From the NCBI GenBank assembly GCA_021802375.1, contig JAKAAL010000403.1, forward strand, positions 1 to 5,163: a DNA stretch of 5,163 nucleotides, given 5' to 3'. This document shows, piece by piece, positions 1-5,163 of this stretch (position 1 is its first letter; each line of letters starts with the position of its first letter). This stretch comes from Bacillota bacterium. GTDB lineage: Bacteria; Bacillota_E; Sulfobacillia; Sulfobacillales; Sulfobacillaceae. Both the position numbers and the translations under genes were made by a program. The notes beneath the pieces are model-generated. The model saw nothing but the letters and a program-made list of their open reading frames with translations. It did not search any database and was not told the origin of the DNA.

Positions 1-680
1 GTCCAGAAATTTTGATTGTTGGCCACCAATAACGGAAGTAAAAAGGTGTTCCAAGCTCCCATGAACATCATTAACGCCAGCGTCAAAAGCGAAGGTTGAA
101 CCATGGGCAACGAAATTTGAGCAAATATCCGCCAGCGGCTGGCTCCATCGATAATGGCCGATTCTTCAACCTCTTGCGGCACATTCAAAAACGCCTGCCG
201 CATCAAAAACACTCCCATGGCGGACACTATTTGCGGCAAAATAATCCCCGCATAACTATTTATCAAGCCCAGTGCCCGTAAAATGATATAGACAGGCAAC
301 ATGATGGACTGAAACGGAATCATCAACATTGATATAATGCCAAAAAAGACGAGCGAACGTCCGCGAAAACGAATACGGGCCAAAGCATACCCCGCCATCG
401 AGTCCAAAATCAAATTTCCTATCACAACAGCCACGGCAACTATCGTGCTGTTGGTAAACCATTGTCCCATGGGAACGGTCTTCCAAGTGAGGAAATAATT
501 CTTCCATAAAAAGGGATGAGGAAGCCATTTCGGCGGAAACACCAATGCCTCACCTAACGGTTTGAGCGAGGTGGACAATGACCACAAAAAGGGGATGACC
601 ATAACCAGAGCCCCCGCTGTCAGAATCAATAAATAAAGTCCACGGGACACCCGGCTCAATGTACTGTTGGATCCAACCAT
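1..680 (-). CDS. CUT1-family sugar ABC transporter permease 2 (MalG/AraQ-like), 3' end missing
   Basis: Inner-membrane permease subunit of a carbohydrate ABC importer; it would pair with the permease encoded just upstream to form the translocation channel. Translating the minus strand from the ATG at 680 gives 226 codons open to the window edge. Hydrophobic segments lie at about residues 13-36, 74-100, 108-130, 140-160 and 196-220. The N-terminal pattern IPFLWSLSTSLKP, the segment AGYALARIRFRGR (about 96-108) and the cytoplasmic coupling loop EESAIIDGASRWRIFAQISL (172-191, then PMVQP) are typical of MalG/UgpE-type permeases; that loop is the EAA motif that docks on the ATPase. Family members are usually about 270-280 residues, so roughly 50 C-terminal residues are probably outside the window. 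The start is fixed by a strong SD site six bases upstream. The substrate cannot be inferred from the sequence. Confidence 0.95.
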   Translation of the reverse strand, partial: MVGSNSTLSRVSRGLYLLILTAGALVMVIPFLWSLSTSLKPLGEALVFPPKWLPHPFLWKNYFLTWKTVPMGQWFTNSTIVAVAVVIGNLILDSMAGYALARIRFRGRSLVFFGIISMLMIPFQSIMLPVYIILRALGLINSYAGIILPQIVSAMGVFLMRQAFLNVPQEVEESAIIDGASRWRIFAQISLPMVQPSLLTLALMMFMGAWNTFLLPLLVANNQNFW

Positions 681-686
681 AACCAA

Positions 687-694
687 ACCTCCTT
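687..694 (-). promoter_or_regulatory. Strong ribosome binding site of permease 2
   Basis: The minus strand reads AAGGAGGT, a full match to the anti-Shine-Dalgarno complement, six bases before the ATG at 680. It lies in the 27-base gap after the permease 1 stop codon and decides the start of permease 2. This gap has no room for a promoter, which supports co-transcription of the two permeases. Confidence 0.9.
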
Positions 695-707
695 AGCCTC
701 GGATCTT

Positions 708-1631
708 TTAATATTCGATCGGCTTCCCCAGCCACCGATTGGTTAGAATCGTTAACCCTAATACCAGCACGAATAAGAACACAGTGGCGGCAGCACCATA
801 GCCTACCTGACCATAGGAAAATATCTCCTGGTAAATTAACAGGGCAATGGTCATCGTAGAGTTTAACGGCCCACCAGTTCCTCCCGAGATAATGAACGAT
901 TGGTCGAACATCTGAAGAGTGCCGATCAGACCCATCACCACGATGAAAAACGTCGACGGCCTCAGTAAAGGTACAGTAATGTTCCAAAACCGCTGCAGCG
1001 CCGATGCCCCATCAATGGCCGCCGCTTCATACAGAGTACGGGGGATGGCCTGCAATCCGGCAAGAAACACCACCATAAAATATCCGGCCGTGCTCCAAAT
1101 GTTCAAAATCATTATGGCGGACAGAGCAAACCGCGGGTTCCCAATCCAGTTAGGTCCGGAAATTCCCGCCATCGTAAGAAAGCCGTTTAAAAGGCCTAGC
1201 TTGTTAAAAATCCACATAAACATTAACGACGTCACCGCAGATGAACTGATGGAGGGAAAGAAAAAAACCAGTCGATAGATAGGTCGCGCCGGAAGATTTT
1301 GATTCATAATGACCGCGATGATCATAGCGATCACCGTTTGTACCGGCATCACCACGGCCGCAAATATAACCGAATTTTTCACCGAAGTCCAAAATAAGGG
1401 CATATGCAATATTGCGGCGTAATTACTCAGTCCCACCCAATGCATATGATTGAGCAAATTCCATGAAACACCGCTTAAAAAGAATGCATAAGCAGCCGGA
1501 CCCAAAGAAAACACCAGCAACAAGATGATTGTGGGCAAAGAGAACATATAGGCGGCGGCGGTTTCCTGCCGTCGCCAATGTTCCATCCCGCCGCGCTTTT
1601 CGGTGTTCTTTAGCAAAACGGCGGTTCCCAC
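708..1631 (-). CDS. CUT1-family sugar ABC transporter permease 1 (MalF/UgpA-like)
   Basis: Inner-membrane permease of 307 residues, complete, the usual partner of a MalG-like subunit. Hydrophobic segments lie at about residues 27-52, 85-110, 120-142, 170-192, 224-248 and 280-298, matching the six-helix core. The EAA coupling loop is clear at 201-224, with YEAAAIDGASALQRFW followed by NITVPLLRP. GPAAYAFFLS near residue 45 and the later FIISGGTGGP are also family hallmarks. The GTG start at 1631 lies one base after the stop of the binding-protein gene and has a G-rich SD-like run seven bases upstream. The alternative ATG at 1586 (protein beginning MEHWRRQE, 292 residues) has no good SD and would lose only a hydrophilic leader, so the start is moderately certain. 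Translational coupling to the binding-protein gene is likely. The C terminus ends GKPIEY with stop TAA at 710-708. Confidence 0.95.
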   Translation of the reverse strand: MGTAVLLKNTEKRGGMEHWRRQETAAAYMFSLPTIILLLVFSLGPAAYAFFLSGVSWNLLNHMHWVGLSNYAAILHMPLFWTSVKNSVIFAAVVMPVQTVIAMIIAVIMNQNLPARPIYRLVFFFPSISSSAVTSLMFMWIFNKLGLLNGFLTMAGISGPNWIGNPRFALSAIMILNIWSTAGYFMVVFLAGLQAIPRTLYEAAAIDGASALQRFWNITVPLLRPSTFFIVVMGLIGTLQMFDQSFIISGGTGGPLNSTMTIALLIYQEIFSYGQVGYGAAATVFLFVLVLGLTILTNRWLGKPIEY

Positions 1632-1632
1632 G

Positions 1633-2907
1633 TCAATTCCCCCCGTTTTGCTGGATTATACTGGTTCCTTGACTCTGCAATTGTTGCAGCGCAGCTTGTG
1701 GCGATAGCTTGCCTTCCACAGCAAGCAGTGAGACATTGGACAAGGTACTGTTCACATATTGGTCAAAACCATTTGGGAAGTTCCAGGGCACCGCATTGGG
1801 CAGTTGCGCTAGGATATTGTGGTAAATCGGGTGCTGCTGATAGTAAGGCATATTAATGAGCGACTTGCGAACTGTCACCAAGCCTCCCTGTTCCACCCAC
1901 TGCGCTTGTCCCTGGCCGGTGAGATACTTGATGACTTGCCACGCCTGCTGAGGATGGGCCGAATCTTTGGTGATTGCCCATGCTGTCGGAAAATCCAGGC
2001 TCATATTATTAACCGGCCCCTTGGGCAATGTTGCAATGGCAAACGGCGTATTAGGGTAGGTATCCTGCAGATAAGGAATTGCCCAAGCACCCTCAAATGA
2101 CATCGCCGCGTGCCCCATGCCAAGCGCTTGACCTCCCCAAGTGGCACCAACTTGCGAAGGCTGTGCGGCAACTCCGGAGCGATATAAGTTAACAAAGAAG
2201 CTGAACCCACGTAACGCCGCCGGCGTATTCAACGTCATTTTAGTCATGGAATTGTTCATGACATTTCCCCCGGCTTCTACCAAGAATTGTGCCCATCGAG
2301 GTTCTTGGGGTGTTTGGACAATGCCGTAGATTTTTTTCGCTGGGTTAGTCAATTTCTGTGCATCCGCCTGCAGCTGGGCCCACGTCGTGGGCGGTCCGGC
2401 AATACCCGCATTTTTGAACATCTGTGGATTGTAATAAAGAACCAGTGGTGACTGATCCCGAGGGATCCCGTAAACTGTGCTCCCGGCCTCAAACATATTC
2501 ATCGCACCCGGGAAAAAGTCACTTAGAGAATAGTGCGACTTCTGAATATAGGAATTGAGCGGAATAACCGCACCTTCGGATTCAAATACCGGTGCCTGTC
2601 CCCCATTGTTGAGGGTAATGATATCCGGCGCATCGCCTGACACAAATTCTGTCTTTAGGATGGTCTCATAGTTACCGGCGATCGGGCGGTACACCGCGTG
2701 AATATCCGGATGGGTTTTATTGAAATCAGCCAATTGTTGATCGATAATTCCATTAGTCACATTAGTTCCCGCCCAACTGGCAACTACGATTGTGACAACT
2801 TTACTGGCGCCGGAGCCAGATGCGGAACTTGCCGTGCCACACCCCACCATCCCGACCAAGGAGAGACCCATAGCTGAAACTTGGGCAATTTTTTGCAGAT
2901 GTTTCAT
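1633..2907 (-). CDS. Extracellular sugar-binding lipoprotein of the ABC importer (solute-binding protein family 1)
   Basis: Captures the sugar outside the membrane and delivers it to the permease pair. From the ATG at 2907 it is 424 residues, the normal size for MalE/MsmE-like family 1 binding proteins. Residues 1-22 form a lipoprotein signal peptide (MKHLQKIAQ, then a hydrophobic stretch) ending GMVG before Cys23, the probable lipidated residue, followed by a Ser/Gly/Ala-rich linker. Family features are the early IVVASWAG (about 40-47), an LADFNKTHPDI element (59-69), SGDAPDIITLNNG (90-102), VYGIPRDQSPLVLYYNPQMF (145-164), TTWAQLQADAQKLT (174-187), FEGAWAIPYL (271-280) and HPQQAWQVIKYLTG (318-331). 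The frame is open upstream to an ATG at 2973, but that would put 22 highly charged residues before the signal peptide and has no SD, so 2907 is preferred. The ligand is unknown; position after a debranching-type hydrolase suggests an oligosaccharide. Confidence 0.96.
   Translation of the reverse strand: MKHLQKIAQVSAMGLSLVGMVGCGTASSASGSGASKVVTIVVASWAGTNVTNGIIDQQLADFNKTHPDIHAVYRPIAGNYETILKTEFVSGDAPDIITLNNGGQAPVFESEGAVIPLNSYIQKSHYSLSDFFPGAMNMFEAGSTVYGIPRDQSPLVLYYNPQMFKNAGIAGPPTTWAQLQADAQKLTNPAKKIYGIVQTPQEPRWAQFLVEAGGNVMNNSMTKMTLNTPAALRGFSFFVNLYRSGVAAQPSQVGATWGGQALGMGHAAMSFEGAWAIPYLQDTYPNTPFAIATLPKGPVNNMSLDFPTAWAITKDSAHPQQAWQVIKYLTGQGQAQWVEQGGLVTVRKSLINMPYYQQHPIYHNILAQLPNAVPWNFPNGFDQYVNSTLSNVSLLAVEGKLSPQAALQQLQSQGTSIIQQNGGN
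1639..1644 (-). promoter_or_regulatory. G-rich ribosome binding site of permease 1 inside the binding-protein gene
   Basis: The minus strand carries six consecutive G residues followed by AATTGAC and the GTG at 1631, a seven-base spacer. The run codes for the Gly-Gly near the C terminus of the binding protein. It pairs with the anti-SD only with G-U wobble, so it is weaker than the site of permease 2. That fits expression coupled to translation of the upstream gene. Confidence 0.55.
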
Positions 2908-2916
2908 TGTTGATCG

Positions 2917-2924
2917 TCCTCTCT
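2917..2924 (-). promoter_or_regulatory. Ribosome binding site of the binding-protein gene
   Basis: The minus strand reads AGAGAGGA, nine bases before the ATG at 2907. It is a purine-rich SD of moderate strength and selects this start over the in-frame ATG at 2973, which lacks one. Confidence 0.7.
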
Positions 2925-2958
2925 CTTTCCTGGTTTGTTTGTTTCTCATCCGATAGTG

Positions 2959-2988
2959 CATTGCTTGTATCATCCGCTGGTTGCAATG
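2959..2988. repeat. Imperfect inverted repeat between hydrolase and binding-protein genes
   Basis: The plus strand has CATTGC at 2959-2964 and its exact complement GCAATG at 2983-2988, separated by 18 bases. One bulged base lets the arms extend to about eight pairs. There is no following T-run in either direction, so it is not a standard intrinsic terminator. It could be a weak intercistronic mRNA hairpin or may be chance. It sits in the only non-coding gap above 30 bases, where no convincing -35/-10 promoter was found. Confidence 0.3.
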
Positions 2989-2991
2989 ACC

Positions 2992-3014
2992 TTAACTCAA
3001 GACCTCACCTCCTT
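2992..3014 (-). other. Strong SD site plus two-codon reading frame overlapping the hydrolase stop
   Basis: The minus strand has AAGGAGGT at 3014-3007, inside the last codons of the hydrolase. Six bases later comes TTG (3000-2998), which overlaps the hydrolase TGA as TTGA, then AGT and TAA (2994-2992). The geometry is that of a translationally coupled start, but the frame closes after two codons. The sequence facts are direct; function is inferred and could be nil, because the SD bases also encode the Lys-Glu-Val tail of the hydrolase. Confidence 0.4.
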
Positions 3015-5163
3015 TCCGGCCGGTTTAAGCAATCGCCAACCGGTCGAATTTTCAATGATCTTCAAGTCGGTTTCGCCTTGGTCACGGCTTAAAGCCACTG
3101 ACAACATGCCGCCACCCAATCGTATTCCTCGTATTTCCAGGCGGGGAACGCTGGCCGGCAATACCGGGGTGACCTGGATTACCCGGTGTCTGGCATCCGG
3201 TTTCAAACCTAAACATTGCTCCAACACGAATACCGGCACCGCAGCTGCCCACGCTTGGGGGGAACAGGAAACCGGATACGGCACTGGACGAGTAATTTCG
3301 GTTGCCGGAAATCCCGTGAATAGTTCCGGCAGACGATGGTATTCAAATGCGTCTTGAGCACGCAGCAAGTTCTCAATAACCTCTAGCGATTCCGCTACGT
3401 AGCCATGTCGACGCAGTCCATATATAACCAGGCTGGTATCATGAGGCCAAACTGACCCGTTGTGGTAGCTGACGGGATTATATCGGATTTCCCTGGTGGA
3501 AAGCGTGCGTATGCCAAATCCAGTGAGCATATCAGGGGCCACCATGTGCCTCGCCACGACTCGGGACACATCTGGAGGCAAGATATCGCTTACCAACACT
3601 TGACCCATGTTGGATGAAATCACCCGACAAGGATGCTTCTCCCCATCTAGTGCCAAAGCCACCGTACCATCGGCTAACACAAAATGCTTAAGGAAATTGG
3701 CTTGGAGTGTTTCGGCCAGCCGTTTGAGTTGACGAGCCTCATTGCCCATGCCGAAGGTAGTGTATATGTCATGCCATTCCATATACGCGCGGTGTGCATA
3801 AGCTTGCACCTCGCATAACGCGACAGTTCCCTCCACCAGTCGGCCATCAGCGTACATTACGGAATCGCCAGAATCCTTCCACCCTTGATTGGCAATACCG
3901 TCACTGGCTTCGCGCCAGTATTCCAAAAATCCATCCTGGTCGCGATCGCCATAAAATATCATCCATGATAAAGCCCGTTCCACATGTGGAAGCAGACGCC
4001 GGACAAAATCCTCGTCGCCAGTCCATTTAAAGTAATCAGCCATTAACAGCAAAAACAGCGGAGTTGCATCGATACTGCCGTAGTATTGGGCAAAAGGTAA
4101 AATTCCGAGTCGGCTAAGTTCTCCGTCGCGCACCTCATGCACGATTTTTCCGGGCTGTTCGTCGCGCTCGGGCCGCTCCTCCCACCCCTGAAAATGGGCC
4201 ATAGTCAAAAGGGTGCCCCGCGCAATCTCGGGTTCAGCAAGCAGCATTTGGCGGGCTGCAATCAGGCTGTCGCGACCAAAGGGCACTGCATACCACGGCA
4301 CCCCCGCCACCACCATCTTCCCGTATCCCAGGTCGCTTTGCAGCATCCGCAGATCTTTGATGCCTTGCGCATACCACTGTGCGAAGCCATCGTTGCCAGA
4401 CACTTGGGGCATGCGATTGAACCACTCTTGATAGGATCGTGAAATTGCTGGTGACAGCGGTTGGCATGTGAGGATTGACTCAAGGCCTCGATCCGAATCG
4501 TTTTGGCTCGCCAAATGCCTCCCACTGTGACGAATCACCATGCCAGTCGCTTTGCTGCTATCATCATACGATGCTTCAACCACTAATTCTCGGTACTGTT
4601 TTGAGCGCGGCAATATTGTCACCGAGTTTGTCCACTGTCGAGCCGTGCCATTTTCTGCCGCGCGAACCCAATCGGCCGTTATCGCATTCTCGTCATGGCT
4701 TAGCAGCGAAACGGTGGTCCGAGTGACACGCCCGTCTTGAGCCATGTAGGTATAAATGCATGACCCATTGCCACCGCCCACAGTGACCTGACGCGTAAAC
4801 GGAATTTGCCGAAATCCGCGGACCTCAAACATATCCAAGAAATCCGCATCAACAATATACGTATATTTTAGGGACACCGGAATCATGGCAAAATTTTCGA
4901 TGACGAGACTTTCGTGCAATGCTTGGCCATCGACCCATTGGCGGCGAGTAATTAAAAGCGACTCACGTGGGATGCCTGATTGGTCCCCCGGCGGCTGATT
5001 GGTATATCGGTAGACACTCTCATACCCGGTTGAGGTATCGGATTCCAGCAAAACCAATACATCGGGGTTCATATGCCATTGCAACCGCGAGAGAAAGCGT
5101 GTGTCGCGAGTATAGAGTCCATGATGAGCTGGTTGCCCAATTATTCCTTCTATTCCAAAAACA
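2997..5163 (-). CDS. Glycogen-debranching/amylo-alpha-1,6-glucosidase-like glycoside hydrolase, 5' end missing
   Basis: Predicted carbohydrate hydrolase with an N-terminal beta domain (glycogen debranching N-terminal type) and an (alpha/alpha)6-barrel catalytic domain of the GDE_C/MGH1-like group. 721 residues are visible and the frame is open at the right edge. The first visible part contains GLYTRDTRFLSRLQWH, a hallmark near the N terminus of this family, so only a few tens of residues are probably missing. A TTG codon at 5084 lies downstream of this motif and cannot be the true start. Barrel motifs, in visible-residue numbering, are GVPWYAVPFGRDS (about 287-299), KIVHEVRDGEL (339-349), YYGSIDATPLF (360-370), GWKDSGDS (427-434), TGFGIRTLS (547-555), NPVSYHNGSVWPHD (562-575) and HRLPELFTGF (609-618). 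Asp430 in WKDSGD and Glu613 in LPELF are my candidates for catalytic acid and base, by analogy with related barrels. A short C-terminal beta segment follows. Linkage to a CUT1 importer suggests hydrolysis of an imported oligosaccharide rather than stored glycogen. Bond specificity is unproven. Confidence 0.9.
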   Translation of the reverse strand, partial: VFGIEGIIGQPAHHGLYTRDTRFLSRLQWHMNPDVLVLLESDTSTGYESVYRYTNQPPGDQSGIPRESLLITRRQWVDGQALHESLVIENFAMIPVSLKYTYIVDADFLDMFEVRGFRQIPFTRQVTVGGGNGSCIYTYMAQDGRVTRTTVSLLSHDENAITADWVRAAENGTARQWTNSVTILPRSKQYRELVVEASYDDSSKATGMVIRHSGRHLASQNDSDRGLESILTCQPLSPAISRSYQEWFNRMPQVSGNDGFAQWYAQGIKDLRMLQSDLGYGKMVVAGVPWYAVPFGRDSLIAARQMLLAEPEIARGTLLTMAHFQGWEERPERDEQPGKIVHEVRDGELSRLGILPFAQYYGSIDATPLFLLLMADYFKWTGDEDFVRRLLPHVERALSWMIFYGDRDQDGFLEYWREASDGIANQGWKDSGDSVMYADGRLVEGTVALCEVQAYAHRAYMEWHDIYTTFGMGNEARQLKRLAETLQANFLKHFVLADGTVALALDGEKHPCRVISSNMGQVLVSDILPPDVSRVVARHMVAPDMLTGFGIRTLSTREIRYNPVSYHNGSVWPHDTSLVIYGLRRHGYVAESLEVIENLLRAQDAFEYHRLPELFTGFPATEITRPVPYPVSCSPQAWAAAVPVFVLEQCLGLKPDARHRVIQVTPVLPASVPRLEIRGIRLGGGMLSVALSRDQGETDLKIIENSTGWRLLKPAGKEVRS

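Noticed and set aside
256..528. 90-codon minus-strand open frame
   Set aside because: Frame-shifted shadow of permease 2, whose real frame runs unbroken from 680 to the left edge.
550..987. 145-codon minus-strand open frame spanning the end of permease 1 and the start of permease 2
   Set aside because: Out of frame with both permeases, rich in Trp, Cys and His in no coherent pattern; both permease frames are strongly supported by helices, EAA motifs and the SD.
919..1278. 119-codon plus-strand open frame
   Set aside because: Antisense to the EAA loop region of permease 1; its composition looks like a shadow translation and there is no family signature.
1639..1644. Six-G tract as a phase-variation switch
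   Set aside because: Too short for frequent slippage, and it lies at the very end of the binding-protein gene, where a frameshift would change only a few residues.
2905..2973. Upstream ATG at 2973 as the start of the binding protein
   Set aside because: It lacks an SD and would put a highly charged 22-residue extension before a well-formed lipoprotein signal peptide; the ATG at 2907 has an SD.
2801..2986. 61-codon minus-strand frame from a TTG, downstream of the strong SD
   Set aside because: The SD is about 20 bases from this TTG, too far, and most of the frame overlaps the binding-protein signal peptide out of frame.
2908..2996. Promoter, catabolite-response (cre) operator or intrinsic terminator in the 89-base gap
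   Set aside because: No -35/-10 pair with acceptable spacing was found, partial matches to the cre consensus fail at the central CG or the terminal CA, and the only hairpin lacks a T-run.
2935..3357. 140-codon plus-strand open frame
   Set aside because: It is antisense to the hydrolase 3' end and the intercistronic gap, shows no recognisable domain, and the hydrolase frame carries clear family motifs over the same bases.

Overview
The window is ordinary bacterial coding DNA of roughly even base composition. It is packed with four genes, all on the minus strand, so they are transcribed from right to left. In transcription order they are: a glycogen-debranching/amylo-alpha-1,6-glucosidase-like glycoside hydrolase (5' end beyond the right edge), an extracytoplasmic sugar-binding lipoprotein, and two inner-membrane permeases of a carbohydrate ABC importer of the CUT1 (MalEFG-like) type. 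The second permease runs off the left edge before its stop codon. The lipoprotein signal peptide, purine-rich Shine-Dalgarno (SD) sites, GTG start and protein style suggest a Gram-positive, Firmicute-like bacterium. A Sulfobacillus/Alicyclobacillus-like organism would fit, but this is an impression and not a demonstrated assignment.

Layout: 2997-5163 hydrolase (partial); 2908-2996 an 89-base intercistronic stretch with no clear promoter or terminator; 1633-2907 binding protein; 708-1631 permease 1, starting one base after the binding-protein stop; 681-707 a short gap holding a strong SD site; 1-680 permease 2 (partial). The uniform strand and tight spacing argue for one operon whose promoter and any regulator lie to the right of the window.

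Working model: the lipoprotein captures an oligosaccharide outside the cell, the two permeases pass it through the membrane, and the hydrolase, probably cytoplasmic, cuts it. The substrate cannot be read from the sequence; an alpha-linked gluco-oligosaccharide is the simplest guess given the hydrolase family. No ATPase subunit is encoded here, so it lies outside the window or is a shared MsmK/MsmX-type ATPase.

I see no evidence of a novel system, mobile element, CRISPR array or RNA gene. The most curious detail is a near-ideal SD site at the very end of the hydrolase gene. It serves a TTG start overlapping the hydrolase stop codon (TTGA), and that reading frame stops after two codons although it is in frame with the downstream binding protein.
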